Below are positions 18,121-26,551 of a stretch of 64,000 nucleotides of DNA, one piece after another (the stretch's first letter is position 1; each line of letters starts with the position of its first letter). This DNA is from Pseudomonas sp. FP453 (GTDB lineage Bacteria; Pseudomonadota; Gammaproteobacteria; Pseudomonadales; Pseudomonadaceae). Position numbers and translations under genes: made by a program. Where the stretch lies: NCBI RefSeq assembly GCF_030687495.1, contig NZ_CP117435.1, forward strand, positions 4,778,501 to 4,842,500. The letters run 5' to 3'. The notes beneath the pieces were generated by a model. It worked only from the letters and a program-made list of their open reading frames with translations. It searched no databases and was not told the DNA's origin.

Positions 18121-18654
18121 TTACTTGGAAGGTTCGAAGCCGTGTTGCAGCCACCAGGCATGGGTCTGCTCGGCCAACGCCTCGACACTGTCGACGCTGG
18201 CGTTGAGGGCCAGGGTCAGCGGCTCGCCCACAGGCGATTCAAGGGTGGCGAACTGGCTGTCGATCAGGCTGGCCGGCATGAAATGGCCGGGGCGATGGGA
18301 CACGCGGTCGGACGCCACCTCACGGCTCAGCTCCAGAAACACGAAACCCAGGCCCGGCGCGGCTTCGCGCAGGTGGTCGCGGTATTTCTTCTTGAGGGCG
18401 GAACAGGTGAGTACCGGGTGTTCACCGGCTTTCAGCGAACGGCGCAATTCATCGCCGAGGATGTCGAGCCAGCCGGCGCGGTCGTCGTCGTTGAGGGGGT
18501 GGCCGGCGCTCATCTTTTCGATGTTTGCGGCAGGGTGAAAGCTGTCGCCTTCAATCGCAGTGGCGCCGTTCAGACGGCACACGGCCTCGCTGACGCTGGT
18601 CTTGCCACAGCCAGCAACACCCATGATGACCAGGGCAGTAACAGGTTGACTCAT
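18121..18654 (-). CDS. gntK: Gluconokinase
   Basis: A 177-residue kinase read from ATG 18654 (MSQPVTALVIMGVAGCG) with GAGGTG in front. The Walker A motif GVAGCGKTS lies at about residues 12-20, followed by EGDSFHPAANIEKMSAGHPLNDDDRAGWL, which carries the gluconate-binding acidic and histidine residues of the GntK family. It converts gluconate to 6-phosphogluconate in the cytoplasm, feeding the Entner-Doudoroff route. It is 84 bases upstream of gntT with a GntR-type site before each gene, so the two may be transcribed separately or together. Confidence 0.93.
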   Translation of the reverse strand: MSQPVTALVIMGVAGCGKTSVSEAVCRLNGATAIEGDSFHPAANIEKMSAGHPLNDDDRAGWLDILGDELRRSLKAGEHPVLTCSALKKKYRDHLREAAPGLGFVFLELSREVASDRVSHRPGHFMPASLIDSQFATLESPVGEPLTLALNASVDSVEALAEQTHAWWLQHGFEPSK

Positions 18655-18675
18655 GAAACACCTCAGGACGCAGAT

Positions 18676-18689
18676 AGCGCTACCTTTGC
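18676..18689. promoter_or_regulatory. Candidate GntR operator 2 (gntK)
   Basis: On the minus strand it contains AAAGGTAGCGCTATCT, fitting AAG-N-TAGCGCT with one mismatch in the outer AC. It lies 22 bases upstream of the gntK start codon. Confidence 0.6.
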
Positions 18690-18828
18690 ACGCTGTAAGG
18701 CTAGTGCAAAAACAGGCTTTTCCCGCGCCGTCTTGTCTTTTTTTATGGAGTGACGCGTGCATCCGCTCCAAGCGTTTGAACCCGGATCAGGCAACCCGAA
18801 ATTCAAGAATTTGCAGCCTTTTGGAGAC

Positions 18829-18842
18829 AGCGCTACCTTAGT
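18829..18842. promoter_or_regulatory. Candidate GntR operator 3 (gntR)
   Basis: On the minus strand it reads ACTAAGGTAGCGCT, a full match to AC-N-AAG-N-TAGCGCT. It lies 30 bases upstream of the gntR start and would serve autoregulation. Confidence 0.65.
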
Positions 18843-18871
18843 GCCTCGATTTTTGTTTGGCAAGCCGCCTG

Positions 18872-19900
18872 ATGACCTCCAAGAACGATAAAAAATTGCG
18901 CACCACGGGTCGCCCGACCCTTAACGAAGTCGCCCGCCTCGCCGGCGTCAGCCCGATTACCGCCTCCCGCGCCTTGCGCGGCATCAGCACTGTGGCCACC
19001 GAACTGGTGGAAAAAGTGCAAAAGGCCGCCAGTGAACTGAATTACGTGGTCAACCCCGCTGCCCGCGCCCTGGCCTCGGCCCAGAGCCATTCGGTGGTGG
19101 TGATCGTGCCGTCATTGTCCAACCTGCTGTTTATCGAAACCCTCGAAGCCATCCACCAAGTGCTGCGGCCCAAGGGCTTTGAAGTGCTGATCGGCAACTC
19201 CCACTATTCCCGTGATGAAGAAGAAAACCTGCTGCGCAACTACATGGCCTACCAGCCACGGGGTTTGTTGCTGACTGGGTTTGATCGGACCGAGAGCGCC
19301 CGACGAATGGTCGAGGCCAGTAATGTGCCGTGTGTGTACATGATGGACCTGGACCCGAATGCCGGCGTGAACTGCGTGGGGTTCTCGCAGCTGGCGGCGG
19401 GTGAAACGGCGGCGGCGCACCTGCTGTCCCGTGGGCGCAAGCGCCTGGCTTACATAGGTGCGCAACTGGACCAACGCACCTTGCTACGCGGCGAAGGTTT
19501 CCGCCGTGCGCTGCAACACGCGGGCCTGTACGACCCGGCGCTGGAATTGCTGACGCCGCGCCCCTCTTCTGTGGGCCTGGGCGGCGAACTGTTCCTGCAG
19601 ATGCTGGCGGCCCATCCCGACGTGGACGCGATCTTCTTCGGCAACGACGACCTGGCCCAGGGCGCCTTGCTCGAAGCCCTGCGCCACGGTATCAACGTGC
19701 CGGAGCGCGTGGCTGTGCTGGGGTTCAACGACCTGCCCGCCTCGTCGTTCATGGTGCCGCGCCTGAGCAGCATCAGCACGCCACGTGAGGCGATCGGGCG
19801 GCGCTCGGCGGAGCATCTGTTGACGATCATGGCGGGTAACAAGGTGGCCAAGCCGGTGGTGGATATGGGCTTTGAACTCCAGGTCCGAGAAAGCACCTGA
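18872..19900 (+). CDS. gntR: LacI-family gluconate repressor
   Basis: A 342-residue LacI/GalR regulator. ATG 18872 ([17 protein letters not shown]) is preferred over a TTG 15 bases earlier. The HTH and hinge are [20 protein letters not shown] with ALASAQSH, and the periplasmic-binding-like core follows ([20 protein letters not shown]). It represses gluconate genes until gluconate or 6-phosphogluconate binds. It is divergent from gntK with two matching operators between them and one before gntT, which strongly supports the name. Confidence 0.92.
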   Translation: MTSKNDKKLRTTGRPTLNEVARLAGVSPITASRALRGISTVATELVEKVQKAASELNYVVNPAARALASAQSHSVVVIVPSLSNLLFIETLEAIHQVLRPKGFEVLIGNSHYSRDEEENLLRNYMAYQPRGLLLTGFDRTESARRMVEASNVPCVYMMDLDPNAGVNCVGFSQLAAGETAAAHLLSRGRKRLAYIGAQLDQRTLLRGEGFRRALQHAGLYDPALELLTPRPSSVGLGGELFLQMLAAHPDVDAIFFGNDDLAQGALLEALRHGINVPERVAVLGFNDLPASSFMVPRLSSISTPREAIGRRSAEHLLTIMAGNKVAKPVVDMGFELQVREST

Positions 19901-19926
19901 CCCTCTTAAGCCGAGCACAATCAAAA

Positions 19927-20015
19927 TGTGGGAGCTGGCTTGCCTGCGATAGCGTCAGTCCAGTCACTGCAACATTGACTGATAGACCGCTATCGCAGGC
20001 AAGCCAGCTCCCACA
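19927..20015. repeat. REP doublet 6
   Basis: Inverted pair of the GAGCTGGCTTGCCTGCGATAGC type between gntR and the glutathione S-transferase gene, both rightward. Confidence 0.9.
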
Positions 20016-20100
20016 TGTTTTTTTCCGTGCCCACTTGGAAATATCGCGGTCGGCTCCTACCCCTGCTAGATTGGCTGCTCTCCACCGCAAGGAAAGCACC

Positions 20101-20734
20101 ATGGGACACTCTCTGAAAATCTTGGGCCGCACGTCCTCCATCAACGTGCGCAAAGTGTTGTGGACCTGCCAAGAACTCGGCATCGACTACCACCGTGAAG
20201 ACTGGGGCATCGGCTACACCCCCACCCAATCCCCCGAATTCCTCGCCCTGAACCCCAACGCCCAGGTGCCGGTGCTGATCGACGATCACGGTGTGCTGTG
20301 GGGAATCCAACACCATCTGCCGTTACCTCGTCGGCCTCTACGAGCGCCATGACCTGCTGCCCGCCGAACCTGCGCCACGGGCCCGCGTCGAGCAATGGAT
20401 GGACTGGCAAGCCACCGAACTCAATCCGTCCTGGGGCTACGCCTTTCACGCGTTGGTGCGGCAGAACCCCGACTACCAGGACCCGCAGCGCATCCAGGCC
20501 GGCGTGCAAGCCTGGAACAGCAAGATGGGCCTGCTCGAACAACAGTTGATCAAGACCGGCGCCTTTGTCGCCGGCAATGAATTTACCCTGGCCGACATCC
20601 TCGTCGGCCTCTCGGTACACCGCTGGCGCAATGCCCCGCTGGACCACCCGCCCTACCCCGCTGTCGAGGCGTATTACCAGCGCCTCAGCCAGCGCCCCGG
20701 TTTCCAGGCCTTCGCCCTCGACGGCCATAACTAA
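20101..20734 (+). pseudogene. Glutathione S-transferase, frameshifted
   Basis: The N-terminal part ([20 protein letters not shown] ... [15 protein letters not shown]) is a thioredoxin-fold GST domain. The C-terminal part ([20 protein letters not shown] onward to FALDGHN) is its continuation and helical domain, but in the next frame. One extra G in the run GGGG at 20300-20303 explains the break: GGG would give [11 protein letters not shown], the normal glutathione-binding E-S motif. Repaired, the protein is about 210 residues, a normal GST length. The rest of the gene is intact, so this is either a very recent mutation or a sequencing error. It is followed closely by an SDR gene. Confidence 0.85.
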
Positions 20735-20749
20735 AACAAGGACAACACC

Positions 20750-21487
20750 GTGAAAGGACTCAACGTACTGCTCACCGGCGCTTGCGGCAGAATCGGCAAG
20801 ACGTTTTTCGACGCCTCGAAAGACCGCTACCGCTTCACCCTCACCGATCGCATCGCACCGGATTTCGCCCTCGGCGAACACCGTTTCGTGCACGCCGACC
20901 TCAGCGACAAAACAGGCCTGGCGGCGCTGCTCGACGGTATCGACGTGATCGTGCACCTGTCGGGCATCCCCCACGCCAGCGCCTCGTTCGACGAATTGCT
21001 GCCGAACAATATCCTCGCCACCACCTACCTGTTCGAAGCCGCCGTGGCCGCTGGCGTACAACGCCTGGTCTTCGCCAGCAGCGCGCAGACCATCGAAGGT
21101 TACCCGGTGGACCGCCAGATCACCCCCGGCATGCCGGTGATGCCGGCCAATTTGTATGGCGTGAGCAAATGCTACGGCGAGGCGCTGTGCGCCTACTACG
21201 CGGCGAAAACCCCGCTATCGACGATTGCCCTGCGCATCGGCGCCTTCGAGTTCGTCGAAACCCACGACCTCAACAACGCCCGCGACCTCAGCGCCTGGCT
21301 CAGCCCGCGCGATGCGGTGCAGCTGCTGCAACGCTCGGTGGAAGCCGAAGGCGTGAAGCACCTGATCGCCCATGGCATCTCCAACAACCGCTTCAAGCGC
21401 CTGGACTTGAGCGAAACCACGCGGGTGTTGGGTTACCAGCCGCAGGATGATGCGTTCCAGACGTTTGCAATCCCGATCACCTACTGA
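20750..21487 (+). CDS. NAD-dependent epimerase/dehydratase (extended SDR)
   Basis: A 245-residue protein with the dinucleotide motif TGACGRIG at about residues 9-16, the strand VIVHLSGIPHA, SSAQTIEG and the catalytic YGVSK near 140. The overall pattern (D-L-S-D after the third strand, LRIGAFEF) resembles uronate dehydrogenase-like or UDP-sugar epimerase-like proteins of the atypical short extended SDR class. Substrate unknown. It begins 15 bases after the GST stop with AAGGACAACACC as ribosome site, so it is probably co-transcribed with the GST. Confidence 0.85.
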   Translation: MKGLNVLLTGACGRIGKTFFDASKDRYRFTLTDRIAPDFALGEHRFVHADLSDKTGLAALLDGIDVIVHLSGIPHASASFDELLPNNILATTYLFEAAVAAGVQRLVFASSAQTIEGYPVDRQITPGMPVMPANLYGVSKCYGEALCAYYAAKTPLSTIALRIGAFEFVETHDLNNARDLSAWLSPRDAVQLLQRSVEAEGVKHLIAHGISNNRFKRLDLSETTRVLGYQPQDDAFQTFAIPITY

Positions 21488-21496
21488 GGCCCCCAC

Positions 21497-21531
21497 GGCA
21501 ACGGTTGGCCGCCGACAGGCCAACCGTTGCC
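21497..21531 (+). terminator. Strong hairpin after the SDR gene
   Basis: A perfect 14-base stem, GGCAACGGTTGGCC with GGCCAACCGTTGCC, and a 7-base loop, 10 bases after the stop codon. No T-run follows, so it may be a weak terminator or an mRNA-stabilising hairpin. Confidence 0.55.
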
Positions 21532-21629
21532 GCAACCACCGCGCCATCCCCAATGAAATCGGGGGTTTCACACCCGGCACGCTATTTGCTCCACCTGTGG
21601 CACACAGACATTTCCCCAGGTGACCGATC

Positions 21630-22118
21630 ATGCTGGTTAACAACAACACCCAAGCCGTGACCACCGTGCAGCAGCTCAAGCGCTCCGACATGGACCCGGC
21701 CAACGCCGCCGCCAGCGCGCTGTACAGCGGTGCCCTGCAAGCGGCGCAGCAAAGCGTGACCGTGCCGGCCGCGCAGAAGGAACTGGACAAGGCCGCCGAC
21801 CGCATCGACGAAGCCTTCGCCAAGACCCGCGTGCAGTTGCAAACCAGCAGCACGGATGTGCCAGCGGTCAACGCCACATCTTCGGCCCGCGCGGAATTCA
21901 CCGACTACATGAGCAAATCCCCCGCCGAACGCATCCGTGAGCAATTGCTCAAGGAACAAGGCTTGACCGAGGCGGATGTGCAGGGCATGTCCCAGGAAAA
22001 GCAGGACGCGATCAGCAAGCAAGTGGCGGAGCGCGTGAAGCAGCAGCAAGAACAGCAGGTCGTCGCCAAGGCCACTGATCCGGCACAGGCGGTGAAAGCA
22101 ACCCTGGCGGCGATCTAA
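21630..22118 (+). CDS. Conserved hypothetical protein, helical and Gln/Ala-rich
   Basis: A 162-residue protein not recognised as a named family. It has no signal peptide or membrane helix. The composition is rich in A, Q, E and K, with predicted helices and heptad-like stretches (AADRIDEAFAKTRVQLQTS; AERIREQLLKEQGLTEADV; QKQVAERVKQQQEQQ-like tail). The section TDYMSKSPAERIREQLLKEQ resembles small orphan pseudomonad proteins often annotated as hypothetical. The codon use is like that of neighbours, so it is very likely a real gene. It stands alone between a hairpin and a REP. Confidence 0.75.
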   Translation: MLVNNNTQAVTTVQQLKRSDMDPANAAASALYSGALQAAQQSVTVPAAQKELDKAADRIDEAFAKTRVQLQTSSTDVPAVNATSSARAEFTDYMSKSPAERIREQLLKEQGLTEADVQGMSQEKQDAISKQVAERVKQQQEQQVVAKATDPAQAVKATLAAI

Positions 22119-22148
22119 CTGCCGATTAAAATGTGAAGGCTGGCTTTT

Positions 22149-22235
22149 TGTGGGAGCTGGCTTGCCTGCGATGCAGACACCTCGGTACATCAGTTAGACC
22201 GAGTTGATGCCATCGCAGGCAAGCCAGCTCCCACA
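22149..22235. repeat. REP doublet 7 with outer partial heads
   Basis: Inverted pair of the GAGCTGGCTTGCCTGCGAT type between convergent genes. On the left a degraded head (TGTGAAGGCTGGCTT) precedes it, and on the right CACACAAGCCAAACCTCACA mirrors that, so the outer copies also pair. Confidence 0.9.
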
Positions 22236-22260
22236 CAAGCCAAACCTCACAGGGATCGGG

Positions 22261-23580
22261 TTACTGCAGTTGCAGCGTGGAATTGAACTGACTGATCGCA
22301 TCCACCACATGCTTTGACCCTTCCTGAATCTCCAGGATCACCTGCCCCGCCTCATTCGCCAGTTCCACCCCCAACCCCGTGCGACTCAAGCTCGACTGCA
22401 TGCTCGACACCGCGCTCAGCGACAGGTCGTGGTTCTTGCGCACCACATCGACGATCTCCACCGTCGCCTGGCTCGTCCTGGCCGCGAGGCTGCGCACTTC
22501 ATCGGCCACCACCGCAAAGCCGCGCCCATGCTCACCGGCACGCGCCGCTTCGATGGCCGCGTTGAGGGCGAGCATATTGGTCTGCTCGGCGATGCTGCGG
22601 ATGGTCTGCACAATGGCACCGATGATGTCCGACTGCTTGCTCACCGCGTCGATGCTTTGCGCCGCCTGGTTCAGGTCGTGGGAAATTTCTTCGATGATCT
22701 GCACGGTTTGCTGCACCACCTCCGAACCCTTGCGCGCGCAGGCGTCGTTTTGTACCGAGGTGGCGTGGGCCGAATCGGCAGCATTGCGCAGGGTGGTGAC
22801 CTGGTCGGTGATGTCGCTGGCGAACTTCACCACTTTGTACAGGCGCCCATTGGTATCGAAGATCGGGTTGTAGGACGCTTCCAGAAACAGCGTCTTGCCG
22901 TGTTTGTTTCGGCGTTCAAAGCGGTGGGAATGGTATTCGCCGCGGTTGAGGGAAGCCCAGAAGGCCTTGTAGGCCGGCGACTCCACCTCGCTGCGATGGC
23001 AGAACATGCTGTGGTGCTGGCCGATGATTTCGTCCAATGAGTACTGCACGGTGCGCAGGAAGTTGTCGTTGGCGTTGAGGATCTGCCCTTGCGGGGTGAA
23101 CTCGATCACCGCCATGGAGCGGCCGATGGCGTCGATCAGGCTTTGGTTTTCGTGCTCATGGTGCACCCGCGCGGAAATATCCGACGCCACCTTGATCACG
23201 CTCTGCACCTGCTTGTCGCTGTCCAGCACCGGCATGTAGCTGGCTTCGAGCCACACTTCCTGGCCGCGCTTGTTCAGGCGCATAAAGGTGCCGCTGATGG
23301 CCTCGCCCCGCGCCAGGTCGCGCCAGAGCTTGGCGTAGGGTTCGCTGTGGGTGTAGGCCTCTTCGCAAAAGATCCGATGATGTTTGCCGCGAATCTCCTC
23401 GGCGCTGTAGCCCATGGTTTTGCAGAAGTTGTCGTTGGCATCGAGGATCACGCCATTGCGGTCAAACTCGATCATTGCCATGGAACGGCTGATGGCGGCG
23501 AGTTTGGCGTTGGCTTCGGTCAGGGCGCAGGAGAAACGTTCGATTTCTTGCAGGTCGGATTTGTGATGGCGGTTGAACAT
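22261..23580 (-). CDS. Soluble PAS-PAS methyl-accepting protein (BdlA-like)
   Basis: A 439-residue protein read from ATG 23580 ([16 protein letters not shown]). It has two PAS domains in tandem, at about residues 35-140 and 155-265. Each contains the [16 protein letters not shown] / [16 protein letters not shown] repeat and an [12 protein letters not shown] PAC end. A shortened methyl-accepting domain follows with [16 protein letters not shown]. There are no membrane helices, so it is cytoplasmic. This is the layout of BdlA, which controls biofilm dispersal in P. aeruginosa, and of Aer-like redox sensors. No che gene is adjacent. The assignment to BdlA itself is by architecture only. Confidence 0.85.
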   Translation of the reverse strand: MFNRHHKSDLQEIERFSCALTEANAKLAAISRSMAMIEFDRNGVILDANDNFCKTMGYSAEEIRGKHHRIFCEEAYTHSEPYAKLWRDLARGEAISGTFMRLNKRGQEVWLEASYMPVLDSDKQVQSVIKVASDISARVHHEHENQSLIDAIGRSMAVIEFTPQGQILNANDNFLRTVQYSLDEIIGQHHSMFCHRSEVESPAYKAFWASLNRGEYHSHRFERRNKHGKTLFLEASYNPIFDTNGRLYKVVKFASDITDQVTTLRNAADSAHATSVQNDACARKGSEVVQQTVQIIEEISHDLNQAAQSIDAVSKQSDIIGAIVQTIRSIAEQTNMLALNAAIEAARAGEHGRGFAVVADEVRSLAARTSQATVEIVDVVRKNHDLSLSAVSSMQSSLSRTGLGVELANEAGQVILEIQEGSKHVVDAISQFNSTLQLQ

Positions 23581-23961
23581 GGTCAGATCACCCTTGATTC
23601 CCGGCGCCGGTCGGCGCATTCCATTCATCTGTTGGATACTGCTGGCAAACCTTGCATGGGGAACAACCATCCGAATCGCTTTATATGCCAAGCGTCATCA
23701 CGGTTCTGGGTGAGCATAGACAGGGCTTGGCGCTATGCAAGGCCACTAGTCAGCGAGCATTTTTAACAATCCATGGCTGGCGACGAACGGTGATCGGCTT
23801 GGCGACAGCCTATAAGAGCCAACACCACACACCCCTGTGGGAGCGGGCTTGCCCGCGATGACGTCCTGTCAGCCGACTCATCTGTCACTGATGTACCGCA
23901 ATCGCGGGCAAGCCCGCTCCCACATAAGTCTTCTCCCACTGTTGAATTTTGTGGGTTCGGC
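23581..23961. other. Gap of 381 bases without a gene
   Basis: The stretch holds the leader of the leftward PAS-MCP gene (AAGGGTGATC ribosome site) and REP doublet 8 at 23836-23924. I found no convincing ORF, no sigma-28 (FliA) promoter match and no RNA gene in the remaining 255 bases. Confidence 0.6.
23836..23924. repeat. REP doublet 8
   Basis: Inverted pair with both arms of the GAGCGGGCTTGCCCGCGAT subtype, between two leftward genes. Confidence 0.9.
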
Positions 23962-24967
23962 TTAGAGCGCGGCGTTGACCTTGGCTGCCACCTCTGCCGG
24001 CACCCACTGCTGCCACACCTGCGGTTGCTCCTTGAGGAACGCCAAAGCCACCTGGCGCGGCGCTGTGCGTTTCTCGCTCATGTCCGCGAGGATGCCGTTG
24101 AGCAGATCAATCGGCAGGTCGACCTTTTCAAAGAAACTCACCAGTTGCGGATACTGCGCCTTGAACGGCGCCGACACGCCAATCGCCAGTTGCGCCGGCA
24201 TCGAGCGGGTGCCGATGGGGTTGGGGTTTTTCGCGTCGGCCAGGGTCTTCCAGGCGTCGGCGTTGAACGCCGGCTCTTCCAGCTTGATCAACTTGAAGCG
24301 CCCCAGCAGCGGCGTCGGCGACCAGTAGTAGAACAACACCGGCTTGCCGCGCCGGATTGACGAGGCCACTTCCGCATCCAGCGCCGCGCCGGAGCCCGTG
24401 CGGAAGTTGACGAAGCTGTCGGTGAGGCCATACGCCTTGATCTTCTGGCTGTTGACGATCTCCGAGGTCCAGCCGGTGGGGCTGTTGAGGAAGCGCCCGC
24501 GGCTCGGGTCTTCGGGGTCGCGGAACACGTCCTTGTAGCGCGCCAGGTCGGCCACCGACTTGAGGTCCGGCGCCAGGGGCTGGATGCCGCGCGCCGCGTC
24601 GCCCTTGATCACGTACTCGGGCACCCACCAGCCTTCGGTGGCGCCTTTGACCGTGTCACCGAGGCCGAACACTTTGCCTTCGCTTTCAGCCTTGACCCAC
24701 GCCGGACTGCGCCCGACCCACTCTTCGCCGATCACCTGGATATCGTCCTTGGCCAGGGCGGCTTCGAGGCTTACGGTGCTGCCGGGTAGGGTATCGGTGG
24801 GCAGGCCGTAGCCTTTTTCGACGATCACGGCGCAGGACTTCGGTGATCAGGCTGCCGCTTTCCCAGGTGATGTCGCCGAAGTGGATCGGCGCGGCGGCGT
24901 GTGTCGGCGGGGCCAATAGCGTCAGTGCGAGCAGCGAGCCGCCCAGCAGGGTTTTCAGTCTTTTCAT
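23962..24967 (-). pseudogene. Glycine betaine/choline-type ABC substrate-binding protein, frameshifted
   Basis: Read from ATG 24967 ([20 protein letters not shown], a Sec signal peptide ending at THA), the frame carries PIHFGDITWESGSLITEVLR and then shifts. The rest (VIVEKGYGLPTDTLPGSTVS ... to AKVNAAL) continues in the next frame from about 24828. One extra base near 24829-24830 (GG on the plus strand) accounts for it. The repaired product is an OpuAC-type periplasmic binding protein of about 334 residues for quaternary amines or similar. No permease or ATPase gene is adjacent, so it may serve a distant transporter. Everything apart from the one base is intact. Confidence 0.85.
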
Positions 24968-25013
24968 GCAGGACCTCATGTTGAATCAATTTCCAAACAC
25001 ACAGGAAATCCAA

Positions 25014-25103
25014 TGTGGGAGCTGGCTTGCCTGCGATGAGGCCAGCACATCCAACATCCTCATTGGCTGACCCCGCGCTATCGCAGGCAAGCCAGCTCCC
25101 ACA
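25014..25103. repeat. REP doublet 9
   Basis: Inverted pair of the GAGCTGGCTTGCCTGCGAT type between the sigma factor gene and the binding-protein gene, both leftward. Confidence 0.9.
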
Positions 25104-25129
25104 CTGGATCGGTGTGATCTCCAGTTTTT

Positions 25130-25642
25130 TTACAAGTCATAACTAAGCGCTTGGCGGTTGTTGAAGACCCGGGCCATGTAGTCGCTCACCGAGCGCTGGG
25201 AAATGCCCAGTTCGGCGGCGATTTGCGGGTAGGTCAGGCCATTGAGCCGGGACAGCACGAAGGTCGCCTTGACCTTGGCCGGCAAGCGGTCGAGCAACTG
25301 GTCGATGGCTTGCAACGCTTCGAGCGTTTGCGCCAGGTCTTCGGGGGACGGTGCGCTGCAGGTCTCGTCGTGATCGAGGGCGTCCAGGTGGGCGCGCACC
25401 AGGTCACGGCGGCGCCACAGCTGGTACATCAGGCGCTGGGCAATGGTGGTGAGCAAGGCGCGGGGTTGGCGGATCGGCAGGCGGTCCGCCGACGTCAGCA
25501 GTTGGACGAAGGTGTCGGCCGCAATGTCTTCGGCATGGGCGCGGGAATCGAGGTGGCGGTGCAGGCGGCTGCACAGCCAGTCGTAATGGCTGCGGAACAA
25601 TCCGCCCACGTAATCGCTGTGAGAACTGTCGGCGCCGGACAT
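25130..25642 (-). CDS. ECF sigma factor, FecI-type, without FecR
   Basis: A 170-residue sigma-70-like factor. Region 2 includes HYDWLCSRLHRHLDSRAHAE, DIAADTFVQLL and an R-A-L-L-T-T-I-A-Q-R-L segment. Region 4 ends with LSRLNGLTYPQIAAELGIS and QRSVSDYMARVFNN, the layout of FecI/PvdS iron-type ECF factors. These normally answer a FecR anti-sigma protein and a TonB-linked receptor, but neither gene is in the window: the gene is followed by a binding protein and preceded by a PhnD-like gene. The start ATG is preceded by only a modest ribosome site. It is either an orphan factor or controlled by a distant FecR. Confidence 0.85.
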   Translation of the reverse strand: MSGADSSHSDYVGGLFRSHYDWLCSRLHRHLDSRAHAEDIAADTFVQLLTSADRLPIRQPRALLTTIAQRLMYQLWRRRDLVRAHLDALDHDETCSAPSPEDLAQTLEALQAIDQLLDRLPAKVKATFVLSRLNGLTYPQIAAELGISQRSVSDYMARVFNNRQALSYDL

Positions 25643-25750
25643 AGTGGCTCCATCTGAGTAGGTTGCACGTTATGTCCGGTGTTCCGGTGGGGCGATCCTA
25701 GCAAGGCTGCTTATTCATTAATAATATTTAAAAGGCATTTTTATATAACC

Positions 25751-26542
25751 TTATTTAAGCACCGAGTAGCCGACACTGGCGGCTTGCTGCTGATAGTCCA
25801 GCAGCACTTGGTAGTCGTCTTCGCTGGCCGCGAGGACTTCTCGTACGCCCAGGGTTTCCACGACCTGCGGCAGATCCCCCAACGCCAGGTTCATCGCCTC
25901 ACGAATCCTCGCGACCTGCGCATCGCTCAAGCCCAGCGGGCCGATATAGGGCAGCGTCGGGCTTGGTGCGCTACGGGTGACGAGGCGCAGCCCTGCCACT
26001 TCGTCAGGGGCGAAACGCGCGAGGTAGTCGTAGGTGACGCTGTCGATGGCGGCGAGGTCGGCGCGGTTTTCCCGCAGCCAGCGCAAGCTCTCACGGTGGG
26101 CGCCGCTGATGGCGATGCTGGCGAAGAAGCGCCCCGCGCGTTGTAAAAGCGCAAGGCGTTCACGCAGTAGGTTCATGCCGCTGTTGGAGTCGTGGCCGTT
26201 GATCACGCCACGGCTGTTGTAGAACTCGGCCAAGGCGGTGCGCGGGTTGTCGGCTTGGGTCAGCAGCAGGCTGCAATGTTCACCCTGGCTGCTGTGGGCC
26301 AGTTCATAGCGGGGACGGCCAATGACGCGGACCTGGCCGTGCAGCTGGGTCATCAGCGGATAGCCGCAGGTTTGGCTCACAAGCAGTTCGGGGGCGAGCC
26401 ACAGGCTGCGCAGGTCCAGATGATCGGCGTTGCGACGCTTGAGATCCAGCCGTTCGAAGAGACGCGCCAGCCACTGCTGGTTGGCCTGCTGGATTGGCTC
26501 GGGCGCCACGTACATCAGCAGCTCGGCGTAGTGCTCACTCAT
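25751..26542 (-). CDS. PhnD/SsuA-family binding protein without signal peptide
   Basis: A 263-residue protein of the PhnD-like solute-binding fold: LWLAPELLVSQTCGYPLMTQ, then RGVINGHDSNSGMNLLRERL, SGAHRESLRWLRENRADLAAID-type lobe, and a DLPQVVETLGVREVLA end. PhnD proteins bind phosphonates, but here there is no N-terminal export signal (it opens MSEHYAELLMYVAPEP), so it should be cytoplasmic and probably is not part of a transporter. Its start lies 9 bases after the stop of the desaturase gene, so the two form an operon. Function unknown. Confidence 0.8.
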   Translation of the reverse strand: MSEHYAELLMYVAPEPIQQANQQWLARLFERLDLKRRNADHLDLRSLWLAPELLVSQTCGYPLMTQLHGQVRVIGRPRYELAHSSQGEHCSLLLTQADNPRTALAEFYNSRGVINGHDSNSGMNLLRERLALLQRAGRFFASIAISGAHRESLRWLRENRADLAAIDSVTYDYLARFAPDEVAGLRLVTRSAPSPTLPYIGPLGLSDAQVARIREAMNLALGDLPQVVETLGVREVLAASEDDYQVLLDYQQQAASVGYSVLK

Positions 26543-26551
26543 GCTCGTCTC

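Noticed and set aside
23581..23835. Sigma-28 (FliA) promoter for the PAS chemoreceptor
   Set aside because: No TAAA-N15-GCCGATAA match on the minus strand; only weak A/T stretches.
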